Positions 10,090 through 20,854 of a stretch of DNA of 64,000 bases are shown in pieces. Under the pieces are notes generated by a model, which saw only the letters and a program-made list of their open reading frames with translations, did not search any database and was not told the DNA's origin. Position numbers and translations under genes: made by a program. The first letter of the stretch is position 1. Every line of letters begins with the position of its first letter. This DNA is from Phlebiopsis flavidoalba (Eukaryota; Basidiomycota; Agaricomycetes; Polyporales; Phanerochaetaceae): the NCBI GenBank assembly GCA_035772785.1, contig JAOCPU010000026.1, positions 342,298-406,297 of the forward strand, given 5' to 3'.

Positions 10090-12811
10090 ATGTCCAAGAT
10101 ACGCGTCGCCGTGCTCACAGGTGCGCCATCGGGGCCACCATCTGAGCCGCACGCGCGAGATCGACGCCCACAGTGAGGCGACAACCGTGCGTCTCGGAAA
10201 TGCGACCGTGCAGACAAGTCCTGGGACCTACCATCCAGGAAATTGTGCAGCAGAATGGCTATGACTGTTTAGAGAAGCCGGATCGTGCCCGAGCAGACGA
10301 GGTCCGCGATACGCGACGCCTGTGCGTGCAATGGCGGACACACAAGGATCACAGCAGACTGGATTATCACCACTGGCGGGACCGTGTATTCGGCGTGCGG
10401 GACAGAACACCTGAGGTGCGTTACAACCCCCTCTGCATTGCAATGTCAAGAAATTGTAACACGTAATATCATATAGGCTCTGTCACTCGCCCTAACAAAA
10501 CCCCTCCCTTCCCCTCCCTACTCCCCTTCGCCACCGCTTTTAGAACGCGAGGCTCCGGGCATCGTCCCACCTCCTGCTCTCGAGCTCCTTGCAGAAAACC
10601 AACCGCCTTCGCGGCGCTCGCAGAGGGCGCGCCCGTAGCAGGGACGGTCAAGTGAATGCCACTCGTCGTGACACTCCCTGGCAGCGTCGGGTGTCAAGGC
10701 GGTCAAGGAGAACCTCGATGTCGGCGCTGCCTCGCGTCCCGGCCGGTCCGTCGGAACACGCGATCGACCTCGTCCGGGGGGGGGGCGGGGGCGTGCACAC
10801 TGGGAAGCAAGTGCACGCCGCGCTGTCGCGAGTGCGCCCCGCCCAGAGCACATCTAACGCCGGCTGCACGAGCACCACCACCACCACCACGGGCACCACC
10901 ATGGGCGCATGCCGGCCACCCGCCGTCCCCCCCGTGCCCCGCACCGCGCTCTCGCACGATCCCTCCGCGCCCGGTACGCACAGCTGCCGCGGGGACGAAT
11001 GTCCAATATGTGGACGACAGCCTCTGCCTAGTCTCCCGCGCGCCACAGGATCTCGCCCTACCCGCTGCTCACGCTAGGAACGCGCTCGCGTGCATCCTCC
11101 GCGTAAGTCCAGCCGCCACTGGAACGCGCGCGAACTGCCACTGCCCGTTTGTCCTTCTTTTTGTTCCTTTCCCTCTGCTCATCCTGATATAACTCTGCGC
11201 AGGTGACGCCCGAGTTGCGCGGGTGCGTGCTAGCCGAGGACGCAGACACACGCGCCGTCCGAACGTGCCCTCCACATACACAACCAACGTCGACGGCTAC
11301 GCGCCGTGCGCTGTACCGCCTCTTCACCTTTTAACCCCCCTCGTTCGACCAGCTAACGGCCCCACAGCAACCGACCCCCCGGGCGTATACAAAGTACCTG
11401 ACCCCTCACCACCACTCACTAAAACCGACCCACTACCCGGCCGGTGCAATATTCCGCATCAACAACCGGTGCGCGCCGCTGCCCCGCGGGCGCCGACGCA
11501 AGGTGCTCATGGTCGAGGACACACAGCTGGCGTCGACTAGACGACGCGAGCAGCAGGGCGAGGAGTCGGACAGAGGTCGAGTCCGCGCTCATGCGTCAGG
11601 GGTCGCGCCCCGCGCGAAGAACACGCGCGCGCCGGGGTCCGGCTGCGCGCAAGGGCGAGCTTAATGGCTCGAGCGCGGGACCGTCGTGCACGCGCACAGG
11701 TGGCGAGATCGGGACGCTCGCGTTCGGGGCCGGCAGAAGGTGCGTCGTCGCTTTGCGCCACGTTCTGTGTGTATGGGGTTCTGACTGGGTGTAGGTGCTT
11801 GCGTATCCCGCGCCGGTCGTCGCGCGGTACTGTTTGTGAGCTACGGGCAATGAGTTGCTCTGACGTGCAGAGGCCCGCAGGCGCTCACGCGCGGGTGACG
11901 GCTGGGGGCGGGATTTGGGAACACGAATAAGCGCCCATCGCCCACTCGCCTCGGCCCGCTGCGCTCGTCACGGGGCTCGGATACCGTGTGCTAGACCTCG
12001 GTATTGTGCCCGACTCGTACGTTTCCTCCTCCCTCCTTCTCCTATCTTACGTCCGTGCTGACGAGATGTAGTAGCCTGGACGACAACACGTCGCAGCCGA
12101 TGCGCCGTCCGCGTGGCCTCTCCGACAGCGCGACGTGGTGCTCACGACAGGCGGCACGAGCCATTTTGGGCGCGAGCGACCTGCCTCAAGCCCCCGTCAT
12201 CGAGCGCACCTCGGGGGCACCCGGTCCATCTTCGCGGGCTTGTCGCGATCATAGCCGGGCAAGCCGACGACGTTCGCGACTGTCCCCCGCCGCGGGCAAA
12301 GAGACCTGTCCCGTCTTTGCGCTGCCGAAGGGAACCCATCCCGCGTCGGCGCTTGGTCACGGGTTCCATGTATTTTCGCTGGAGCTGCCCGCGCTGAGGA
12401 GGCTTGGTGGGTGGCCAGCGGAGAGGAGTCAGTTGCCGCGTGTGAGGGCCAAGGTAGTGTCTCGCTGTGTTCCGTTCTTTGTGCAACCGTGTGTTGAGGT
12501 TTGCTGTAGTTGCACGATACAATGCGCCTCGATACGCGCGTGGAGTTCCATCGGGTTACAGTCGTCGCCGAGTCTGAGGGACTGAAGGCATACACAGCAC
12601 CGGTGGACAGCGGTACCAGCGCGCACGTGGCGAGTTCTGGCCGGGGCGAACGCTCTAGTGGTCTTGCCCATGTCCACGGAGGGAGGGCCTACGGAGTTAA
12701 AGGCAGGGGAGCATGGTCGACGATGCGATCATAATGGGGGAACTCAGGCCCCGCAGCACTAAGTTGGTGGAAACGGAAATGAGTAAAGTTGGCGATACGA
12801 TATCTTGGTAA
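10090..12811 (+). CDS. cnxE: Molybdenum cofactor synthesis protein, Mog-MoeA fusion (gephyrin/CnxE)
   Basis: This two-domain enzyme adenylylates molybdopterin (Mog/G domain) and inserts molybdenum (MoeA/E domain), feeding nitrate reductase and sulfite oxidase. The start MSKIRVAVLT is followed by a 53-nt intron (10121-10173) and a disrupted SDxxSxG segment. Then come IQEIVQQNGYDCLEK, IITTGGT with FGVRDRTPE, VVTLPGS and AIDLVRGG, which close the Mog domain by about 10785. A His-rich linker (HEHHHHHHGHHHG) near 10868-10906 leads to LSHDPSAP. The MoeA part follows: GCVLAED, TTNVDGYA, PPGVYKV, INTGAPLPAGADAVLMVED, GGEIGTLAF, DLGIVPDS, FGRVAI, KETCPVFALPG and PALRRLGGWPAERSQLPRVR. It ends with IIMGELRPRSTK and TAA at 12809-12811. 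Domain order is that of animal gephyrin and fungal CnxE, opposite to plant Cnx1. Many indels are present, for example an extra G near 10177. Confidence 0.93.
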
Positions 12812-14522
12812 GCGGGAGGGCACAAGGGAACTAGTTCCCTTTCTTCTTCCTCCATAGCACGCCAACTCCTGTATAGATAGTCCATTGGAGAAGGTCTCCT
12901 TACAACGAATGATAATCATAATACTTGCCATCGCGTCCACCCTTGCCTGGTCGAGCACCGCCCATCATCTGAGGAACAGCTGTTCACGCTGCCTAACAAG
13001 CAAATCTGTAGACCGCGCCTCGCGCTTTTCCAGCTTGTCATCACCTGTCGGTATACGTGTAGAGCCGCGAGAGGTCGGCCTTTTGTGCTCTCTGCGGCGT
13101 TGTCCACTCTATCGGCGCCGACGTTAGCTATTAGTGGCTGAAGTATGTAATAGCAAAGGTGTAAACCGCGAGAATCGCGTCACCCGAAGTACGCCAGGCA
13201 ACTGCATGCTCGGGTCGCCGCTTCTGCAAAATGTTCATCCGCCCTCTCATCACCGCGATAGTAACAAGCAGTTCACTTGATCTGCGGCTCAATCTCGTCT
13301 GTGAGTGATCTGATTTGTACTTGCGAACTGTGGCTTCGTCAACGAGAAGAAAGACGCGTTCATTGTCGAGAACTTTGAAGATGCGCACTAGGGCAAGGTC
13401 GGTATGTGCCGCTGACGTATTATGTGTCCTGTTGCTTCGTATGCCTGAGCCATTATGACTAGTATGAATGATAAGCCAGCAGCTAGGGTGCATGGGAGCT
13501 CACCTCGTCGCAACAATCCTCCCGAGCGCCATGAGCACGACTCGCTTCAGCGTACTGAATCGGTCGGAGCTGTAACAGACACAGCAATTGTGTTGTCGTG
13601 TGCCACGATTAGACTGTTCGACCCAGATGGTTCCCCACAAATACACGAATCGCTGTGACTGATGGCGTAGGTGCCATATTTTCGTGGGTGCAGACAGACA
13701 GCCTCGACATCCTATTCTGGCCCGGTCCATGGTTAGTGGAATGCCAAGATGCGGCCGTAACGCGCGCGACCACCCGAAGCGCGTTCCAAACTTCCGAATT
13801 GCAGCTCCTGCCCGCCGCCTTGTATAAAGCGCTCGAAAACTTTGTTTCTTTTGCTCTTCATAGTGTCCTCCGCTGTCGCCGTCGGAAAGCGTTAGGCCCC
13901 TCGCGGGCGTCAGGGATTTACTTCTCCTGAGTGACGTTCAATTTCTGGTCGACGGAGCGAGTGTGCCTCTGCGGGGTGCTCAAAACCCCCCTAGACCGAG
14001 GCCGCGCTGCCCTGCTCCCTCTCGCGCGGGTGCCACAGCTGAGGTCCGCGTTTCGGCGTGTCGATTCGCTGGAGGGGTCGATGTTGGTGGTGCGGCGGCG
14101 TTATATTCCTGTACTTTGCCGTACTTTGCTACTATGTGGCTTTGACGGTTTGGTGAAACCATAACGCATACACACCTCCCACTCTATGCTTACACTTTGT
14201 CTCTACCTGTAGTACTGCAATACCAATTATTTTTTTTCCAAAAGCTCTTGTTTGCTCTCGATTGAATCAACCGCCGACGCAATGCAAGGGTCAAATCGAG
14301 GAGTATGGAGTTTGCGGTGGTTTACGGGGGGACACGGATTGCGGGCTTGTTGCGTGCGACCACCATTACCCAAGCGAGGCATGGTCGTCTGACTTCCTTT
14401 CACGCCTTGACACCTCCCATGACACGCTTCAGGCATGCACAGAACACCCGGAGCAACATCCTCAAACGACCCCATCTCACCCCCTTCGCCCGAGACTTCA
14501 CTAGCATACCTCTCTGACAACC
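12812..14522. other. Region without an assignable gene, coding fragments possible
   Basis: There are short open frames on both strands. The best is on the minus strand at 13131-13493, containing a stretch like VLDNERVFLLVDEAT. It is reminiscent of an ABC-transporter Walker B, but the required neighbours (LSGGQ, Walker A, H-loop) are absent. Another minus-strand frame at 12916-13107 starts MDNAAESTKGRPLAALHVY. Neither can be assigned. The lipase promoter must lie in the right part. Confidence 0.5.
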
Positions 14523-16406
14523 ATGTCTTCCAATGCCTGGGTCGAACCAGAAACTCAGACAAACATCCGTCGGAGGCGACTTGAAACGCTCAAGCGAAAC
14601 CACATTCGCGGTACCTAGAGCGAGGTGAAGCCTCAAAGATGGCCATGGGCAGGACACCTTCCTATTATCGTTGGATGGAGACCTATGAGCGAGAAAGCTG
14701 AGAAAGAAGATTGGCAGTGCAATTGCGAAAGGTGTGTAGACGTTTTTCCGCTACTGTTAAATCTAACGTGATGACCCTGTCCTAGGAGCAGCGGGAAGGT
14801 GAGCCAGTCACGCTTCTCGCGACCGAGAATCCTCATCATTTGAGATTTATCAGATACAAGGAGGTCATTGAATGGGATGTAACTCTTTATGCGTGGATGG
14901 AATCGGCTGCAATGTACCTTCGGTAAGTGTTCGTGACCTCAGCCGTCCACGGTCCAAGGTTCGTGTTTGAACTGGTGTCAGGGATTGGCCAACCTACTCT
15001 AGAAGCCGTACAGGCAACACGTACCGACGGCAAGGACGAAGCAGCCATCCAATCTCTACAGTGGTCAGACGAAGAGATTCAGAAGATTGTATGTATGGTC
15101 ATCAGGACTTCGGATGATTGCTGGCTAAATGTCAGTGAAGGCGAAAATGTGGGGTCCGCAAATGCATTATGTGACTATATGCGGTACGTTTGGGACCATA
15201 CCATTTGCTAGACAATTGGCTTGACCTGACTGCACCTGGTTAGAACTTGATGCAGGTACACTATACTTCCGCATCGCGCTCGAAAGCGGCATTCACATCA
15301 ATTCCAGGACAGCCCAACCTCGGACCCGACATTGGATGGACCATATTGTGGTGCCTTTTTCTCAACTGACCCACACAACCCCTTCGTGGGACTAGTCTTC
15401 AAGGTATATCTACATTTACGCTTGTACCGCAAGTTCTCGTTGATTTTTCGCTAGGGTACACATCCAGAATCATGGCAAGAACTGCTGGTTGATCTACATT
15501 ACCCTCCCGTGCGTGCGCAAGACGGTCATGTGTGGTGCACGCAGGTGTCCCACGGTATATACGCCACGCTTTTCGAACCGTTTGACGTTCTCAGGTGGCC
15601 AGACTCCCTTCGGTGGGTAGAAACGCTGATTTATTTACGAAGATAGTCTCACACGCAATATTTCTAGAATACATCAAGTACACGGTGTGCACCATGATAG
15701 CGGAACGTATACGTGCAGCACAGGCTCTACAGTGTATTTACACATAACGGTAAGTTACAAGTTGACATTCGCGCACCGTGATTAATCGGCCAATGCCGCC
15801 AGGGGCATTCACTTGGTGCATCCTACGGCTCACTGTTCTACGACGGCCGAACTATTACGATTATACAACAATGCACCTATCGCACCACTGAATGCCGGAC
15901 CCCCAACATGTGTTTTGCGTGATCTATACAGCTTGGCTGCCCACGCTTTGGCCTCGCAGACTTTGCCGACGCCTTCGCGCTGGCCGTCGACGAACACGAG
16001 GGATCCTCCTGGCGCATTGTTTTTGCTCGCGACGACCCGGTGTGCCTGGTTCCGCCTGTTCTCATCACAGATCCGAAATTTGTCCACTTGGACAGTAGCG
16101 TATGAGGTTTCAGACTCTGCGTCGCCTATGGTGATTCCCAGTGAGAGAAGTGAACATCCAAGGCCGCCATTACCCGTTGTTACAATCAACATGTCGAATC
16201 ACAGTGCGCCCTCTTCCTTTCATATGGAAATAGCCATGTCTCATGCACGAGGTTTTGTAGCACCCTGGGCATACTTTCAATGCTCTTCATCATGCTGCAT
16301 CACAACTCTCGTAAATGGCGTGAGCTGCGCGAATGCTCCTGCTGTGGCGTTCCCTGGTTATCATTGTGGGAGTAATCGGTCGCCGGTCGCCGTACAATCT
16401 CACTAG
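14523..16406 (+). CDS. Class 3 (fungal) lipase, alpha/beta hydrolase
   Basis: The class 3 lipase signature GHSLGASYGSLFYDGR lies directly after an intron (nucleophile Ser in GHSLG, 15803-15817). Before it are VVPFSQLTHTT, FKGTxPESWQELLVDL-like coding around 15450-15500, and RWPDSLRWV/EYIKYTVCTMIAERI just upstream. After it are NMCF/LRDLYSLAA, ADFADAFALAVDEHEGSSWR and VFARDDPVCLVPPVL, where the Asp is the likely triad residue, then KFVHLDS followed by YEVSDSASPMVIPSE; a His near the end should complete the triad. The start MSSNAWVEPETQTNIRRR is chosen because it opens the only plausible 5' exon. No signal peptide is visible, so the enzyme is probably intracellular. At least five short introns and several frameshifts occur. 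The exact C-terminus is uncertain, and 16406 is the next stop in the last good frame. Confidence 0.83.
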
Positions 16407-16865
16407 ATCTCACTACGTACCTGCCTGATCCACTTTATGGGAGATCATACCTTATCGGTGCGGGGCGGACGTGTTGCGTGCTGTCAACCGCCATGAATAG
16501 TCCTCATTGCATGACTCTACCTTCGGAGGCGGTGAACCTTGAGGCATACTCGAGGCTGGGTCGGGCTGGCATGTTAGTCAGCATTAACCCCCGCTTACTT
16601 GGCTTGGCTTTATCGGAGCTTTAGGTTTGATTACCTTGGGATCAGACTCCGATCATTTTATGTTACTCTTTTTGGGGCTCCGACTCAGGGCGGGCGGAAG
16701 CAGAGTCAGGAAAGGGCTCCTTGGGTGCCGCATCTTTAACCGCGACCACATGCTCCCTTACTGCGTATATCTATCTACTTGCCCATGACCTTTCGCTAAC
16801 TCTTTGCAATCATCCGGCTCCCGTTCTGACTCGGGGCGAACGCCCACAAGACCCAATACTTGACC
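16407..16865. other. Intergenic region
   Basis: This is the 5' flank of the next plus-strand gene. It shows T-rich and GGCTTGGCTTT-like stretches around 16600-16680 but no gene, repeat or clear TATA box. Confidence 0.7.
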
Positions 16866-18744
16866 ATGAATTCTCCACCAATGCGCAGGGTCCACCGCAA
16901 GCGAATCTCAGCTTTGCGGTTATCCTCAGACTCTGCCGTAACTACTTTACCCGTCTATACATCGCCGAACCTGCAGCAAAGGCAGTTTGTCCTCGTTGAC
17001 GACCCGACAGACCTACCTCCGGAGTACCCAGACAGCGCGGAAGAGGCAGACGAAGACACAAGTGAGGACGACGAGTCTCAAATCCTCTACGCAGCCCCAC
17101 CCTCGCATCCGTTGACCTGCCCTCCGCGGCGAGCACGGCGACCATTGGGATCATCCTCGTCACGCATAAAGTCGCGACGCAGTGCCTCTACTGACCCTTA
17201 CCTCGACTCACTACTTGCACGCAGTGTACACGCCCTAGAGATGTCGAATGCGCTTTTGCAGTCGTCTATGTCTACGCGAAAGCGACGCTCAGCAACGTGC
17301 TCTCGGGCGGCCCAGTCGGCGAAGATGCTTCATTAGAAGCACACGCACGTAATCTTACGTCGAGGATCACCAAAGAGAGCAATTGGAAGTCGGACCTGGA
17401 TCAGATATCGGCTGGCGGGAGGGGCTATTTGAGAGCGCGAGAGCCGGTGGGTGGCGAGTCGAGTCGCTTGTCCGAGGATAGCACCAGCCAGAGCCTGCCC
17501 GCTTCCAGCTCTATGTCGTCAGTGGGCAGAACGGATAGCCAGAAACACATAGAAGAAGGCCCTCCCTGGACCTACGGAACGCTAGCCTCAACCTCTCTGC
17601 CCACGACCGCAACGACCTGATTGCCCCTCCACCTCGAGCCCTCACGATGTACATAGACACATCCGACGACCCCTCCTCGATAACCTTACCGCCCACCCTC
17701 GGTCTTCGCTCTTCTCGCCATATACCCACTCCCCTCCCCTTGGAAACCTCCCACAAACGACCCTTCCTTCTACATGACGTCGGTTCAGAAAGTGACTTGC
17801 CCCGACGTGCAATCGACATCCTCTCCTCCGTCGCAGGCCCTACACGGTCTCGTTCAGGGTCTACGTCATTAGCCGGTTTCACCATCTTCTTTCACTCCTT
17901 CGCCGGGGATCCAGTAGTGCAAAGCACCTCTACTATCACCCGAAAGTCGCGACGCGCAAGCTCCCCGCGTCTCGGCACATCACGATCGCAAAGTCAAGAC
18001 TCTGCGAACAGGTCTCCCGCGTCCGCACGGCGGATATGGGACACCCCACCTATCATCGAACTGCCGTCAGCCTCGAGCTCTTCATCTTCGGAAGACCTAC
18101 ACGTCGACGGACAGTATCATACCTACGGACATCCTCGAAAACAACCCGTTGTCCCCGGAGAAGCAGAAAGAGAGGAGGCATCACGACCCTCCTTCCTTCG
18201 ACCGCCTCCTGTTGCACCCGTCGCAGACGCATCAACAACAACCGCACACGTCTCGAAACTGTACACCAAAGGCCGGCACACATCATCCACGCGCCCACCC
18301 AGTCCCCCTCGCCATTCCGCGCTCAAAGGGCGGAGCGGCCGATCCGCACCCCCGACACCCACATCCCCACCCCGCGCTCTCGCTCAGCAGCAGCTGGCTG
18401 AGCGTATCGGACGCGATGGGCATATTACACCGCGTCCGGACGGTCCACGCCGAACCGCGTGTCCTTCATCGAGCCGCCCGAGTCAAGTAACAAGGGCGGG
18501 AAGGACAAGTCGTGCGTTGCGCTCGCGCTCGCGTTCGCGGTCGAGGCGAAAGGGCAAGGGCAGGGCGGGTGAGAGCGACTCGAGCGATGCGCCCTCTGGG
18601 TGGCTGTCTTGGCTCATCGGGCCGTCGACGCTCAGTGGCTCGAATGTGCCGTCGTATGTGCGGCATGAGGAGCGTCGCGCTTCGGCTTGGTCGCCGAGAA
18701 ACTCGGGGTTTGGTAGCGGGGGCATCGAGGAGTGGGGTGTTTGA
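16866..18744 (+). CDS. Conserved Agaricomycete protein, largely disordered, function unknown
   Basis: I recognise the type (a conserved hypothetical protein of mushroom-forming fungi) but know no function. The start MNSPPMRRVHRKRISALRLS leads to PPEYPDSAEEADEDTSEDDE. A short helical core follows, TDPYLDSLLARSVHALEMSN with ALLQSSMST, then SLEAHARNLTSRITKESN after one frameshift near 17290. The remainder is Ser/Pro/Arg-rich and low-complexity, with RSRSRSRRKGKGRAGES and a closing SGWLSWLIGPSTLSG. TGA is at 18742-18744. The section 17647-18744 alone reads 365 codons without interruption. Total length is about 610 residues with no intron evident. The RS-like dipeptides and basic clusters would fit a nuclear or cytoskeletal adaptor, which is speculation. 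The DPYLDSLLARSVHALEMSN core is probably the functional element. Confidence 0.72.
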
Positions 18745-19158
18745 TGTGGTATGTGTACTCACTTGAAACGAAAGCTGGGCTTTACTTAACTCTGGCACAT
18801 TAGCTTTTCTAGTTAATATTTCTGCTTTTACTTGCATATACTCGTATGCATCGCTATTACGACCTTTTGTCTAGATGACACTTCATTGCAAGGCTTGCTT
18901 TCTGGGATGTCCGGACCGGATATTTGTTGCATTTGTATCACTATCTATACCTCAGTGCTATTTTTCGCCAACTACTACATTTCTTTGCATCGTATCATGA
19001 AAATACGTTGGAGACAGCTGTCATGAGTTTTTTTTGGTCATCAAAAGATTGAAGTCACGAGTTTGGAATAAAGTTGAGGATATGAAGCGCAGGGGCACGG
19101 TCAACCCCGGACGCGTTCGGGGCGGAATTCGCCTTCAGTCTGCCTCTCACTCGGTACA
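18745..19158. other. Intergenic region
   Basis: AT-richer than its neighbours. It holds the 3' flank of the disordered-protein gene and the 5' flank of the SerRS gene. I see no gene or repeat. Confidence 0.7.
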
Positions 19159-20737
19159 ATGTCCGCGAAGACATGGCTACGCTCAACAGCACGCACGATA
19201 CAGACGCATAGTAAGATATGCCAACATATGCTGTCTCTTACCGTCATTCACGCATCCGCAGGCGCGTCATGTAGACTTTTACTCTACGAAGCCTCCGAGA
19301 CCGACGTGGTGGTCGCTAAATTCCTCCTCCGAAACTGGACTTGCGCGGAATATGCGACAACATCGCTGCTAAAACCCACAATATTGCGGTCCGCAAGGCT
19401 CTTCTTCCACCTGATGCTGCTGAGCGCATCGCGAGCTTGCACGCGGAGGAGCGGAGGGTACAGCAGGAGATCAGCCAGGCGCGGCACGAACGCAGTGTCC
19501 TCGGTAAGTCCCTGGTCAAGTCAAAAGACGCGGCTGCGCTGGAGAAAGCGGCGAAGATGAAGGTGCACCTGAAAGAGCTAGAGGACGAGACAGCAGGAGC
19601 TCGTGGGCCAGATCCAGACGTTGGCGTTGAGGATACCGAACGACACACATCACCCGACTCGCCTGTCGGGCCTGAACCGAATGCAAAGGTTCTGTCGACA
19701 CAGGGCCTTCCGCTACATGCGGCAGACAAGAATAGGGACCCACCTGGCTATCGCGCGGGAGCTCGAGCTCGTGGACTTGGAAGCAGGCGCGGTCACAACC
19801 GGCTCGTCGTGGTACTACCTCACGAACGAGGGCGCGCTGCTCGAAATGGCGCTAGTCAACTACTCATACTCAATCGCAATCGCGCACGGCTTCAAGCCCG
19901 TAACAACACCAGACGTCGTACGCACGGGAACTCGCAGCGCGGTGTGGCTTCCAGCCGCGCGACCGCGACGAGGACAAGGTCTCGCAAATGTACCACGTCT
20001 CCAACGTCCTCGCGCCGCCCGACGCCGGCTCTGCGCGGCACCACGAACTTGTTCTCGCAGGAACGGCTGAGATCCCGCTGGGGGGCATGTTTGCTAACAA
20101 GCAGATACCCCGCGCCGCGCTCCCGCAGAAGGTCGTTGGCCTCGGACACGCGTTTCGCGCTGAAGCGGGTGCGCGCGGTGCGGACACGCGTGGGCTGTAC
20201 CGTGTACACCAGTTCACGAAGCTTGAGCTCTTTGCGGTCACTGCGCCGGACCAGAGCGAGGCGATGATGGACGAGTTCAAGAGCTTGCAGATCAAACTAT
20301 TTGAAAGTCTCGGGTTGTCATTCCGGTGAGAGCACTTTCTTGATTTATTCATGAGATGGTATTGATCATTCGCAGTGTTCTCGATATGCCAACGGAAGAG
20401 CTGGGTGCGTCAGCCTACCGCAAGTACGACATCGAAGCGTGGATGCCTGGCCGGAACGCATGGGCGAGATTTCGTCCACCTCCAACTGCACGGATTACCA
20501 AGCTCGCCGGTTGAACATCCGCTCAAAAGACAGGGTCGAGGGGCAAGGAGACACCCTCCCTTACCTACACACACTCAAACGGAACCGCGGTCGCTGTGCC
20601 TCGACTGATCGTCGCGCTGTTGGAAAAACGGTGCATGCTACAACGAAGCTGGCGCGCTGGAAGCCATCAGCCTTCCAAAGGTGTTGCGGCCGTTCTGGAT
20701 TAGCGGTTTGAAGCGCAATATCATACGCTGGCATTAA
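19159..20737 (+). CDS. Seryl-tRNA synthetase, mitochondrial type
   Basis: This class II synthetase charges tRNA-Ser. The bacterial-like N-terminal arm shows the organellar form. The start at 19159 gives [17 protein letters not shown], a plausible mitochondrial presequence, and is followed by a 51-nt intron candidate. Next come [20 protein letters not shown], the coiled-coil tRNA-binding arm ([19 protein letters not shown] to [14 protein letters not shown]), [24 protein letters not shown] coding and [20 protein letters not shown]. Motif 2 is [20 protein letters not shown] with [10 protein letters not shown] 50-nt intron (20326-20375) splits SLGLSFR from [10 protein letters not shown]. Motif 3 is GRNAWGEISS and [14 protein letters not shown], then [16 protein letters not shown] and the stop at 20735-20737. 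All class II motifs are present although the frame changes several times. The gene converges on CWF19L1, with 117 bp between stops. Confidence 0.95.
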
Positions 20738-20854
20738 CCAGTTTTATCGGATACTACTTGCCACTGCTCGAACGATGCGAAATCACCACGGGAAGCCGCT
20801 GCAGATTAGATGGCGAGCATTCGGTATGTTACAGAAGACATCGACTTGCCGCGA

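Noticed and set aside
13131..13493. ABC-transporter nucleotide-binding domain fragment (VFLLVDEAT)
   Set aside because: Only a Walker B-like string is present. No LSGGQ, Walker A or H-loop appears in any nearby frame, so chance similarity is more likely.
17511..18837. Minus-strand frames of 80-124 codons over the disordered-protein gene
   Set aside because: Antisense shadows of a Ser/Arg-rich, GC-rich coding region. The plus-strand frame is longer and continuous.
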